Assembly (NCBI RefSeq): GCF_029351045.1
Contig: NZ_JARKIN010000001.1
Location: 2,541,001 to 2,605,000 of the forward strand
Source: Streptomyces sp. WMMB303
Lineage (GTDB): Bacteria; Actinomycetota; Actinomycetes; Streptomycetales; Streptomycetaceae
DNA length: 64,000 bases
Direction of reading: 5' to 3'
Shown here: positions 23,963 to 32,772 of the stretch, in pieces
Position numbering within the stretch: position 1 is the first letter of the stretch
How the letters are laid out: each line of letters starts with the position of its first letter
Position numbers and translations under genes: made by a program
The notes under the pieces: generated by a model
What the model saw: the letters and a program-made list of their open reading frames with translations, nothing else
What the model was told of the DNA's origin: nothing
The model's database searches: none

Positions 23963-24898
23963 TCAGCGGCGGGCGCGGCGCACGGCGCGGGTCATCAGCG
24001 GAGGCAGCAGATCGACGGCGAGCCGCCGGACGGCCGCAGCCCGGAGCGCGGCCCCCCGGGAGGTACCCGAGTCGGCGTGCCGTGAGACGGGCAGCACCGG
24101 CGGGTCGGCCTTGCGCGCCCCCACCAGCAGCAGCCGCCGACCCGCGACCTCCTGCCACTGCAGCCGGCACTTGCCGCGGGCCCGCAGCTCGGTGTGGAGG
24201 GCGTCCTGCCAGGGTTCCGGGTCTCCCCAGGTGCCGTAGAACTTGTGGCCGGACACGCAGACCGGCCGCAGCCCGTCCTCCAGCACGGCCTGCCAGGTGG
24301 CGCAGGCGACACCGGGTGTGTGGTCGGAGCGGTAGTCGTCCAGGACGACGAGCCCGGCCGGACCGAGGGCGTCCCGCGCGGCGGCGATGTCCCCGCGCAC
24401 ATGGGGGTACAGATGTGAGGCGTCCACGTGGACGAAGCGGCAGCTGCCGTCCGTGACCTCGTCGGGCACCGCTGTCGTCGGCGCCTGCAGGATCCTCGGC
24501 AGCTCGTCGTGGAAGGAGAGGTAGTTGGCCTCGAAGGCACGCCGGGTCAGCGTGGGGTAGGAGCGCCGCAGTTCGCGCCCGTTGGCGTCGTCGGGCGCGG
24601 CCTCGGAGTCGAAGAGGTCGCAGACGGTGAAGCGTTCGTCCGGACCGTTCAGGTATCCGCCGGTCAGGACGGCGCTCTTGCCGAGATAGGCGCCCATCTC
24701 CAGCAGGTCGCCGCGGTGCCGGAGCTCGCGCTGCCGGGTCAGGAACCAGTCGAAGAGGATCAGGTCCGTGCGGTAGAACCAGCCGGGCACCTCCTCGAAG
24801 GTCCGCGGCCGGGGCGGTTCCCGGCCGTCAGCGGCGTCGGCGTCGGGGGCTTCGGCGGCGTCGGGCAGAGCCCGGCCGGACGAGGCGGTGGTCGTCAT
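23963..24898 (-). CDS. Class I SAM-dependent methyltransferase
   Basis: A 311-residue protein with the pattern of the TylF/Methyltransf_24 group. It has motif I LLEMGAYLGKSAV, an acidic residue at the end of strand 2 (FTVCDLFDSE), FVHVDASHLYPHVRGDI and LVVLDDYRS. The HVDASH and DDY acids bind metal in related sugar- and small-molecule O-methyltransferases. The substrate is unknown; the setting suggests a sugar residue of the wall polymer or its precursor. The ATG at 24898 is chosen because GAGGAG lies upstream and the preceding frame is Arg-rich. It converges on the AftB-like gene and lies downstream of the acyltransferase pair on the same strand. Confidence 0.72.
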   Translation of the reverse strand: MTTTASSGRALPDAAEAPDADAADGREPPRPRTFEEVPGWFYRTDLILFDWFLTRQRELRHRGDLLEMGAYLGKSAVLTGGYLNGPDERFTVCDLFDSEAAPDDANGRELRRSYPTLTRRAFEANYLSFHDELPRILQAPTTAVPDEVTDGSCRFVHVDASHLYPHVRGDIAAARDALGPAGLVVLDDYRSDHTPGVACATWQAVLEDGLRPVCVSGHKFYGTWGDPEPWQDALHTELRARGKCRLQWQEVAGRRLLLVGARKADPPVLPVSRHADSGTSRGAALRAAAVRRLAVDLLPPLMTRAVRRARR

Positions 24899-25033
24899 GG
24901 GAAGGCGCTCTCCTCGGTACGGGTGCATACGGGCGTCCCTGAGACCTGTACCGCCCGCCGGGGCGCGCCGGAGCCCGCCGCGCCGCACGTCGGCAGAGCT
25001 TCGGCGAGCCGCTGCGCCGCGGCCATCCGGGGT

Positions 25034-26479
25034 TCAGCCGCCGTTCGCGACCCGGCCCGGCACCCGGGTCCCGCCCGCGCGGGGTGCCACGGCCCGGCCG
25101 CCCGCCGGCCACCGGCCGCTTCCGCCCTGTGGGGCGCGCTCCCGGGGGAGCCGCGCCTCGGGCGCCGCCGCGTCGCCCGCTTCCGGCACGGCCCGCCCGT
25201 GCAGCCACCCGGGGAACGACGGTTCCACCAGCGGCCAGAGCACCTGCCGCACATGCGGCAACCCCAGCAGCATCGTGAGCCCCACGCCCAGCACCGTCGT
25301 CCCCACCACCGCCAGCAGGCCACCGGTGACCACCACCTGATAGCCGCCCGTCTGCCGTACGGCCTCGACGACGAGCCCGTGCAGCAGAAAGGGGTAGAGC
25401 GCACCGGCACCCAGCACGGTGTAGCCGGTGCGGCGTGCGGGGACCAGCGCGAGGAACGCGGCCACGAGCACCCCGCCGAGCACGAACAGCGCGAGCCGCA
25501 CCCCCACGTACGGCAGCGGACGCAGGCCCAGTTCGTGGGCGCCCGCCTCCATCAGCAGCCAGTCGCGGCTCACCCGGGGCGCCGCCCACCAGGCGCCCGC
25601 CGCGGCGGCGGCCAGCACCGGCAGCGCCCACCTGCGCGCGGCGCGGTTGCGCAGCGGGCGCAGCCGGTCGGCGCGCAGCCGCAGTCCCAGGACGAACCAC
25701 GGCCAGTACATCAGCAGCCGGGACAGGGCCAGTTCGTCCCCCAGGTCGGTGAACCCGGCGGCGACCGACAGCAGCGCGGCGAAGACCACCGGCCAGCGGA
25801 CGGCCCGCCACAGTGGAGCCGTCAGCCGCCAGACGAACAGCGCCAGCAGGAACCAGCACGCGAAGGAGGGCCGGGTCGGGGTGACGGCGAAGGGCTGATC
25901 CCAGAAGAGGGCGCGCATCCCGCCGAAAGCCGCCTCGAAGACGAGGTAGGGGACCAGCAGATGGGTCAGCAGCCTGCGCATCTGGTCGGGCCGCCCGGCG
26001 AAGTTCCGCGAGAGATGGCCGCACAGCAGCGCGAGGGCGGGCAGGTGGAAGGAGTACACCAGCAGCGAGGCGGCCTCGACGCCGCGCATGGCGTCGGCGA
26101 CGGGTGCCCAGTTGTGCTCCAGGACGACGAGGAGGACCAGCAGGAACCGCGCGTTGTCGAGGAACGGGTCGCGTCCGCTCTGCCGCCCGGCCGCAAAGGC
26201 GCCGCGGGCCCGCCGGTGGGCTCCCTGGGCCGGTCTCCGGTGGGGTCCCTGGGCCGCTTCCGCCGGCCCGGCGGGGTCGCCTTCGCGCACCCCTCGGGCC
26301 TCGTCCGCCGCGCCGCCGGAGCCGCCCGGCCCGACGCAGGAGCCCAGGGCCGAGACCGTGGGCCCGTACCGCGGCGCGGCGTCGCCGTCCGGCGGCGCGG
26401 TGCCCGGCGGGGCCGCGGCGCCGGGTGCCGTGCGCGACGGTGTCACGAAGGTGTCGGTGAAAGGGTCCCAGGCCATCAC
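25034..26479 (-). CDS. Acyltransferase 3 family membrane protein, copy 1
   Basis: A 481-residue protein with a ~110-residue Pro/Gly/Ala-rich cytosolic leader, ten or so transmembrane helices and a Pro/Arg-rich tail. The family start motif is RDPFLDNARFLLVLLVVLEHNW, where the His is the expected catalytic residue; SFHLPALALLCGHLSR and LVPYLVFEAA follow. It resembles fucose-4-O-acetylase-like proteins that acetylate surface sugars. The GTG at 26479 overlaps the stop of the upstream paralogue (GTGA); an ATG follows directly at 26476. It may O-acetylate the polymer made by this locus. The acyl donor and site are not visible from sequence. Confidence 0.8.
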   Translation of the reverse strand: MMAWDPFTDTFVTPSRTAPGAAAPPGTAPPDGDAAPRYGPTVSALGSCVGPGGSGGAADEARGVREGDPAGPAEAAQGPHRRPAQGAHRRARGAFAAGRQSGRDPFLDNARFLLVLLVVLEHNWAPVADAMRGVEAASLLVYSFHLPALALLCGHLSRNFAGRPDQMRRLLTHLLVPYLVFEAAFGGMRALFWDQPFAVTPTRPSFACWFLLALFVWRLTAPLWRAVRWPVVFAALLSVAAGFTDLGDELALSRLLMYWPWFVLGLRLRADRLRPLRNRAARRWALPVLAAAAAGAWWAAPRVSRDWLLMEAGAHELGLRPLPYVGVRLALFVLGGVLVAAFLALVPARRTGYTVLGAGALYPFLLHGLVVEAVRQTGGYQVVVTGGLLAVVGTTVLGVGLTMLLGLPHVRQVLWPLVEPSFPGWLHGRAVPEAGDAAAPEARLPRERAPQGGSGRWPAGGRAVAPRAGGTRVPGRVANGG

Positions 26480-27765
26480 GCCGTCCTTGGCTCACTCGTT
26501 CCGGGCGAGCGTCCCCGGCGCCGCGGCCGGGTGAGACCCGGCACCGGTGGCTCGATGAGGGGCCGCGCGAGCCGCCGTACGGGCGCGGTCGACAGCAGTA
26601 CGGCGACGGCGGCTCCGCAGACCGTCAGCAGACCGGCACCGAGCGGGCCCAGCGGACGCAGCGGCGCGTCCCAGCCGTAGCCGTGCGCGGCGGTGGTCAG
26701 CAGTCCGTGCAGCAGGTAGGGATACAGCGTCACGGCGCCGAACGCGGTGATCCACCGGGTGCGCCGGGGCACCACGGCGAGGAAGGCGCCGGTCATCAGG
26801 GCCGTCACCGCGAACAGCGCGAGCCGCACCAGCAGGTAGGGCAGCGTGCTCGCGCCCAGTTCGGCCTGGCCGTGGCTCATCCACAGCCAGTGCACATCGG
26901 TGACCGGCGCGAGGGCGTACGCCGCGGCGCCGCCGGTGGCGAGCACCAGCGGGGCGCACCACCGCAGCGGGACGCTGGTCCGCAACCGGGCGAAGTGGGC
27001 GGGCCGCAGGGCCAGTCCGAGGACGAACCACGGCAGGAACATCAGCACCCGGGGCAGCGCCAGGTCGTCCCCGAGGGTGGAGGTACCGGCCGCGAGGGAG
27101 ACGAGCACGGCGACCGGCAGCGGCCGGGGAATCACCCGCCACACGGGAACCGTCAGCCGCCAGACGAAGAGCGCGGCCAGGAACCAGCACACGAACGTGG
27201 GCTCGGTCAGCGTCAACCGGAACGGCTTCCCCCAGGCGGCGGTCTCCGCCGCGGTGTAGAGCACCTCGAAGACGAGGTACGGCACCAGCACCCCGGCCAC
27301 GAGTTTGCGCAGCTGTGCGGGGCGTCCGGTGAAACCGCGGGAGAAGTAGCCGCTCAGCAGGATGAAGGCGGGCATGTGGAAGGAGGAGATCCACAGATAG
27401 CCGGCCTTGACGGTGCGGGAGCCCTCGACGAGCCCCATGGGCCAGGTGTGGCCGATTACGACGAGCACGATGAGCAGGAACTTCGCGTTGTCGAGGAACG
27501 GGTCCCGGGCGGGGCGCTCCGCGCCGTCGGCCACGCCGTCGGCATCTGCCGCGCCGTCGGCGGTGCCGTGGACCGCACCGTCAGGTGCCCCGGAGCCGGC
27601 CGGCGCCCCTGGGTCCACCGGCGCCTCGGGGGCGACCGCAGACGCCGTTCCGGCTGCCCCCGCGGCCCCCTCGGCGCCCGGGCCGTCCGCGGGCACGCCG
27701 GAGCCGGCGGGCGGGCCGCCGTCGGTGCCGCCCGGTCCGGCTGGGTCGATGATCTTCGAGGCCAT
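26476..27765 (-). CDS. Acyltransferase 3 family membrane protein, copy 2
   Basis: A 429-residue paralogue of the downstream protein. A ~85-residue leader of Ala/Gly/Pro/Asp precedes RDPFLDNAKFLLIVLVVIGHTWP with the catalytic-type His, then SSFHMPAFILLSGYFSRGF and LVPYLVFEVLY. Ten hydrophobic helices can be traced. The family transfers acyl groups to extracytoplasmic sugars. The pair probably arose by tandem duplication: the membrane cores align throughout, while leaders and tails differ. The ATG at 27765 starts the two-gene operon, divergent from the GT4 gene across 179 nt. Confidence 0.8.
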   Translation of the reverse strand: MASKIIDPAGPGGTDGGPPAGSGVPADGPGAEGAAGAAGTASAVAPEAPVDPGAPAGSGAPDGAVHGTADGAADADGVADGAERPARDPFLDNAKFLLIVLVVIGHTWPMGLVEGSRTVKAGYLWISSFHMPAFILLSGYFSRGFTGRPAQLRKLVAGVLVPYLVFEVLYTAAETAAWGKPFRLTLTEPTFVCWFLAALFVWRLTVPVWRVIPRPLPVAVLVSLAAGTSTLGDDLALPRVLMFLPWFVLGLALRPAHFARLRTSVPLRWCAPLVLATGGAAAYALAPVTDVHWLWMSHGQAELGASTLPYLLVRLALFAVTALMTGAFLAVVPRRTRWITAFGAVTLYPYLLHGLLTTAAHGYGWDAPLRPLGPLGAGLLTVCGAAVAVLLSTAPVRRLARPLIEPPVPGLTRPRRRGRSPGTSEPRTA

Positions 27766-27944
27766 TGATCGGACAGTAGGCGCGGCGGCGGCCCATCCGG
27801 TCGCGGCATGCCGCCGCGAGGGCCGAACGAGGGACATACGAGTGTTACGAGCGCATCCCCTCCCTTTTCGCACCTCAAATAGTCGGTGGAAATCGTCTGT
27901 TTTCGAGCATGCGGACATGCAGCACGGAGAAGGGGAAGCCGCGG

Positions 27945-30377
27945 ATGAAGATCGTGTTCCTGCTGGACAACGCCTACGGAATCGGCGGGACGATCAGGTC
28001 GACGGTGAACCTCTCCGGAGCGCTCGCCGATCGACACCAGGTGGAGGTGGTCAGCCTCCGCCGGTCACGCCAGGAGCCGGCACTCGACTTCGACCCCCGC
28101 GTCACCCTCAGCTCCCTCATCGACCTGCGCCGCTCCTCCCCCGGCTACGACGGGGACCACCCGGACTACCGGCGGCCCAGCGAACGCTTCATCGAAGGCC
28201 GCGACCACGTCGAGCGCGGCATCGCCACCCGGCTGGGCGACCTGCGGGTGCAGGAACTGCTGGAGCGGTTGGACGCGGACGTCGTCATCGGTACCCGGCC
28301 GAAGATCAACGACTACCTCGCCGCCTACGGCACCGACCGCTACCTGCGCATCGGGCAGGAACACCTCACCCACGCGATGCACAGCGACCACATCCGCAGC
28401 CACCAGGACGCCGCCCTGGCCCACCTGGACGCCTTCGTCACGGTCTCCTACGCGGACGCCGCGGACTACCGCGCCGCCCTGCCCGAGGTGCGGACCGAGA
28501 TCACCTGCGTGCCCAACGCGGTACCCCCCTCGCAGGTCGAACCCTCCGACGGGGAGGCCAAGCTCATCGTCGCCGCGGGCCGCCTCATCAAGGTCAAGCG
28601 GTACGACCGGCTGCTGCGCGCCTTCGCGCTGGTCGCCGGCGTCCACCCGGACTGGTCGCTGCGGCTGTACGGGCGCGGCCCGCAGCAGGACGCGCTGCGA
28701 GCCGCTGTGAACAGCCTCGGCCTCCACGACCGCGCGTTCCTGATGGGCGTCCACTCCCCCATCGAGACCGAATGGGCGAAGGGCTCCATCGCGGCCGTCT
28801 CCTCCGACGCCGAGTCCTTCGGCATGACCCTGGTGGAGGCCATGCACTGCGGCGTCCCGGTCGTCAGCACCGACTGCCCGTACGGACCGGGAGAGATCAT
28901 CACCAACGGCGAGGACGGGCTGCTCGCCCCGCTGGGCGGCAGCGAGGAGACGACCGTACGCGGCTACGCCGACGCCCTGCTGCACCTGATCGAGGACCCG
29001 GACCTCCGCTCCCGGATGGCCGGCGCGGCCCGGGAGAAGGCCGCCCGCTACTGCCCCCGGCGGGTGGCGGGCGAGTACGAGGCCCTGATGACCCGGCTGC
29101 TGGCGGGCCGCCCCGGCGCGGCTCCGACAGCGAGGACCGCCCGGCCGACCGGGTACGCGCAGGCAGCCGGAGACGCGCGGACCGGGCCCGGAGCACCGGG
29201 CGGGTCCGCTGCCCGGCAGCCCGCATCCGCGGTGTCCACCCCCCGCACGGGCAGACGTGTGCACCTCGCACGGAGCGCCCGCCGCTTCGTACCGCGGGCC
29301 CTCGTCCCCGCGCTGCGCCCCCTGGCCCGCGCCCTGCGACTGGACGGAGGCGCGCCGGGCGGCGCCGCCAAGGGGATGCGGCGGCCGGTCGCCCGGGTGC
29401 GGGCCGAGCGGGACGGGGCGCTGCTGATCCGGCTCCGGGCCGACACGCTCCCCAAGGGCCCTGCCGTGCTGTCCCTGCGCCCCCGGCACCGGGACGACGC
29501 CGCGCCGGTCCGCCTCCCGCTGCCGCCCCGCGACCGGGCGGACGCGGACGGCTGGGTCGCCCTCCGCCTGGAGCGCTCCGGAACGGACCTGTACGAGGCC
29601 CGGTGGGACGTCTACGTGGAGCGCGCCTCCGACGGCACGGCCAGGCGCGTCAAGGCCCTCCTCGTGGAGACGGCGCACCTGCTGTCCATGCCGGCGCCGC
29701 TCACCGAGGACGGCACCCTGAACCCCCGGATCCCCTACGTCACCAGCGACGGCTACCTCGCCGTGCGCGCCTGGTCCCGCGCCCGGCACGCGGAAGTCAC
29801 CTCGATCGAGATGGGCGAGCACGGCTACACCCTCACGGCACGGCTCTACGGTCAGGGCACGCGCCCGGCGCTGTCACGACGCACCGAGGAGCTGTCCGGC
29901 GGGCCGGTGCTGGCGGCGGTGCCACGCGACAACCCGCGCCAGGCGTTCGAGTTCCCCGGGCGGTGGAGCGGTGACGGCGCGGAGGGCGGCGGCCACCCGG
30001 ACACCGTGCGGCTGGAGCTGCCCTTCGAGCTGCCCGCCGCGTTCGCCGACGGCGCCCCGGAGGGCGTCTGGGACCTGTGGCTGCGCCCCGGCCTCGGCCC
30101 CGAGAGGATGCGGATGGGGCGGCTGCTGGGCGACCTGCCGGACCGCAAGAAGACCGACGTCACCCCGCCCACCCGGCTCGGCGACAGCGGCCAGGCCGTG
30201 CAGCTGTACTTCTCGCTCAACAACAACCTCGTCCTCGCCCTGCGGAGCCTCGCCCCGCACCCGGCGGAGCAGGTGCGGCAACCCGGCGCGGAACAGGCCG
30301 CCCGGAGCGGGGCCGCGGCGGACACCACAAGCCGTCAGGACCGGTCATCGGCACGTAGCGCCTCGACCCGCGCCTGA
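27945..30377 (+). CDS. Family 4 glycosyltransferase with large beta-rich C-terminal domain
   Basis: An 810-residue protein. Residues 1-390 are a complete GT4 domain: MKIVFLLDNAYGIGGTIRST, IVAAGRLIKVKRYDRLL, LYGRGPQQDAL, and the EX7E-like SSDAESFGMTLVEAMHCG. After a Pro/Ala linker, residues ~440-800 form a beta-rich region without a motif I recognise, with segments such as IPYVTSDGYLAVRAW and YFSLNNNLVLALRS. The GT4 part resembles TagE/TarM-like transferases that glycosylate teichoic acids; the tail might bind the polymer. GAAGGGG lies upstream of ATG 27945. The 3' end overlaps the converging membrane TagF-like gene by 43 nt. Confidence 0.82.
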   Translation: MKIVFLLDNAYGIGGTIRSTVNLSGALADRHQVEVVSLRRSRQEPALDFDPRVTLSSLIDLRRSSPGYDGDHPDYRRPSERFIEGRDHVERGIATRLGDLRVQELLERLDADVVIGTRPKINDYLAAYGTDRYLRIGQEHLTHAMHSDHIRSHQDAALAHLDAFVTVSYADAADYRAALPEVRTEITCVPNAVPPSQVEPSDGEAKLIVAAGRLIKVKRYDRLLRAFALVAGVHPDWSLRLYGRGPQQDALRAAVNSLGLHDRAFLMGVHSPIETEWAKGSIAAVSSDAESFGMTLVEAMHCGVPVVSTDCPYGPGEIITNGEDGLLAPLGGSEETTVRGYADALLHLIEDPDLRSRMAGAAREKAARYCPRRVAGEYEALMTRLLAGRPGAAPTARTARPTGYAQAAGDARTGPGAPGGSAARQPASAVSTPRTGRRVHLARSARRFVPRALVPALRPLARALRLDGGAPGGAAKGMRRPVARVRAERDGALLIRLRADTLPKGPAVLSLRPRHRDDAAPVRLPLPPRDRADADGWVALRLERSGTDLYEARWDVYVERASDGTARRVKALLVETAHLLSMPAPLTEDGTLNPRIPYVTSDGYLAVRAWSRARHAEVTSIEMGEHGYTLTARLYGQGTRPALSRRTEELSGGPVLAAVPRDNPRQAFEFPGRWSGDGAEGGGHPDTVRLELPFELPAAFADGAPEGVWDLWLRPGLGPERMRMGRLLGDLPDRKKTDVTPPTRLGDSGQAVQLYFSLNNNLVLALRSLAPHPAEQVRQPGAEQAARSGAAADTTSRQDRSSARSASTRA

Positions 30378-32656
30378 TCCGGACCGTCCTGCGCCGCGCC
30401 AGGGCCGCCGCCCTCCCGCACATGCCGGGCGCGGACCTCGGCCTTCCGCGCCAGGGCCTGCACGGCACGGTCGAAGCGGACCAGCGAGGGCGGTTCGGCC
30501 GGGCCGAGCAGCCGCACCTTCAGCGCGGCACGGGCCGGGGCGTACGGGTCCTCCTCCGGATGCCGGACGGTCCGCAGCAGCCCGGGAACCCCCGCGCCGT
30601 CCGGGCCCAGCACGGTCGCCGCCCGCACGGTGGGGAAGGCGCGACGGAAACCGTCCTCGTCCATCCCGCTGGTGTTGACGACCGCGTACGGCTTCTCGCT
30701 GCTCAGGTAGTCCGAGACCACCGAGGAGACGTCCGAGACGAGCACGTCGGCCTCGTTGAAACAGCTGAACAACCCTGGCCTGGGTCCGTCCACGACCTGG
30801 TGCAGCCCGGCGGGCCGCGCCGCCCAGTACGCCTCCTCCCACCTCCGCAGAGCCTCGGCCGTCGCGCGGGCGCGGCCCGGCTCGGGCGCCTGCTGACGCA
30901 GCATCCGCTCCACCTCGTCCGCGTGCTGCCGCAGGTCGCCACGGGTCAGTTCCTCCAGCGCACGGGTCGCCTCCTCCAGCGCGGCGACCGCCTCCGGATC
31001 CGGCTGCGCACCGCCCTGCCCGGCGCCCGCGCGGAGGACCAGCGCACGGATCCGCCGGTCGGCGGCGCCCGCTCGCGGGTCGATCGACCCGGTCATCGGG
31101 TGCGGCTTGTACAGCAGCCGCACCTTCGGGTCGGCCAGCAGCGCCCGGACGATGTTCTCCCCCGCCGTGAGCACCGAGGTGTTGCCCGGATCGTCGGTGA
31201 ACCCCTCCCAGGTGGGCGCGTAGAGCACGGTCAACCGCCCGTCTCCGCCGCCCGCCGCGCGCTCGTCGGCGTGCCGGATGGGGGTGAGCTGGGGGCGGCC
31301 GACCTCGACCACGTCCCTGTCGTCCACGCCGACCTCGGCGAGCTGATAGCGCTCGCGGGCGGCTTCCCCGGCGACCCACACCTGGTCGTATGCCTTGGCG
31401 TAGGGGTTGCAGGAGGAGAGCTTGTCGGACTCGCCGTGGTTGATGAAGGCGTGCTTGAGGGTGGGGATCCGCAGCGCCTGGGAGGTCTTGCCGGAGTTGG
31501 CCGGGTGCAGCAGCACCTTGAGCGTGGAGTGCTCCAGGTGCATCAGATGGGAGACCTTGGGGATGCAGACGATCGGGACGTCGGTGGCGTCGATCTTCTG
31601 CACCATGAACCGCTCACGCAGCACGATCAGCGGCCGCCCCTGCAGCTCCGCCAGCGTGGAGAGCCACATGTTCGCCTGATACGCCGACGTCGTCCCGCCC
31701 GAGAAATACATCGCCACCGTCGGCCGGTACTCCGCCAGCCACCCGTCCAGCCAGGCCAGCGCCTCCTCCTCACCGGCCACCCGCCTGCCGGGCAGCAGCC
31801 GCCGGGCCAGGTGGGCGGTCCCCGCCAGCAGCCCGGCGCAGCAGCCCCAGGCCGGAACCGACGCCCACACCGGGTCGCCGGACGCGGCCGAGGCGCTCAT
31901 CCCGGCCGTCGTGAGCGCCGCGACGGCCGTCAGCCGCACGGTCGCCCGCTGCGCGAACAGCGCGGGCGGGGCGGGCGAGAGCCGGAGCGCGGAGGTGTCG
32001 ATGTTGCGGGTGACCACCGGAAGCCGGCGCCGGTCGCGCACCGCGGCAGCGACGGCCTGACAGGAGAAGTGCAGGAGCCAGCAGAGCAGCACCGCGCCCG
32101 GCAGCAGCGCACCGGCCCCGGCCGGGTGCAGCACCCCCAGCCCGCCCAGCCCGCCCAGCAGCAGCGCGTCCCGCAGCAGCTGCCGCACGGGCGGGGTGAA
32201 CTGCGCCCGGCGCAGCTCCCGCGCCACCGGCTGCGCACCGTAGGGCAGCAGCACATCGGTCAGCAGGCCGAGCAGCGCACCGGCAACGACGAGGGAGGCG
32301 TGCGGGGAGGCGATGCCCAGCACCTGGAGGAGATAGCCGACGGCCAGCAGCACCAGCGCCGCCGCGGACCCGGCCCGGTGCCGCAGCACGGCGCGGCGCT
32401 GCCGCCGCAGCGCCGCGCCGCCCTCGGCACGGCCCGCACGGTGCACGGCCACCGCCGTCCCGGTGCCGGAGCGGTCGCTGCCGCTGACCGGGTCGAGTAC
32501 GAGGGTGTCGGCCTCGTCCATTCCCGGGGGTCCGCCCGCGGCATGCTGCCGCGGGCCGCCGCCCCCGCCCGCACGGCTGCCTCCGACCGCGTCGCCGTCC
32601 TCGTGCGCGCCGCTGTCGTCGTTCGCGTCGTCCACTCCGTCCACTAGCGCACCCAC
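30335..32656 (-). CDS. Membrane-anchored CDP-glycerol glycerophosphotransferase-like protein
   Basis: A 773-residue protein. Residues ~90-300 hold about five or six hydrophobic segments; the rest is a GT-B Glyphos_transf-like domain. Recognisable points are YFSGGTTSAYQANMWLS, AFINHGESDK (place of the TagF HHGTP loop), VLYAPTWEG, LLYKPHPMTG and VLVSDVSSVVSDYLSSEKP. TagB/TagF proteins transfer alditol phosphate. Here the acceptor motif is NHGESDK, so a TagB-like primer role or a different phospho-alditol is possible. The GTG at 32656 is used because the frame continues to it; an ATG at 32521 would shorten the acidic leader. It is the last envelope gene before the glutamate dehydrogenase. Confidence 0.75.
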   Translation of the reverse strand: MGALVDGVDDANDDSGAHEDGDAVGGSRAGGGGGPRQHAAGGPPGMDEADTLVLDPVSGSDRSGTGTAVAVHRAGRAEGGAALRRQRRAVLRHRAGSAAALVLLAVGYLLQVLGIASPHASLVVAGALLGLLTDVLLPYGAQPVARELRRAQFTPPVRQLLRDALLLGGLGGLGVLHPAGAGALLPGAVLLCWLLHFSCQAVAAAVRDRRRLPVVTRNIDTSALRLSPAPPALFAQRATVRLTAVAALTTAGMSASAASGDPVWASVPAWGCCAGLLAGTAHLARRLLPGRRVAGEEEALAWLDGWLAEYRPTVAMYFSGGTTSAYQANMWLSTLAELQGRPLIVLRERFMVQKIDATDVPIVCIPKVSHLMHLEHSTLKVLLHPANSGKTSQALRIPTLKHAFINHGESDKLSSCNPYAKAYDQVWVAGEAARERYQLAEVGVDDRDVVEVGRPQLTPIRHADERAAGGGDGRLTVLYAPTWEGFTDDPGNTSVLTAGENIVRALLADPKVRLLYKPHPMTGSIDPRAGAADRRIRALVLRAGAGQGGAQPDPEAVAALEEATRALEELTRGDLRQHADEVERMLRQQAPEPGRARATAEALRRWEEAYWAARPAGLHQVVDGPRPGLFSCFNEADVLVSDVSSVVSDYLSSEKPYAVVNTSGMDEDGFRRAFPTVRAATVLGPDGAGVPGLLRTVRHPEEDPYAPARAALKVRLLGPAEPPSLVRFDRAVQALARKAEVRARHVREGGGPGAAQDGPDQARVEALRADDRS

Positions 32657-32712
32657 ACTTCACGGTAGGCAGCACCGGCAGCGCCCGTCGCGGCACCGGC
32701 GGCCGAACGCGT

Positions 32713-32751
32713 GACCGCCGCGGCGCGGGGAGATCCCGCGGCGCGGCGGTC
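32713..32751 (-). terminator. Strong hairpin downstream of gdhB
   Basis: A 17-bp stem with a single mismatch (GACCGCCGCGGCGCGGG with CCCGCGGCGCGGCGGTC) and a short loop lies 22 nt after the glutamate dehydrogenase stop. It fits a rho-independent terminator of the GC-stem, T-poor type. Confidence 0.65.
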
Positions 32752-32772
32752 AGGGTGCCCGGTGGACCCGGG

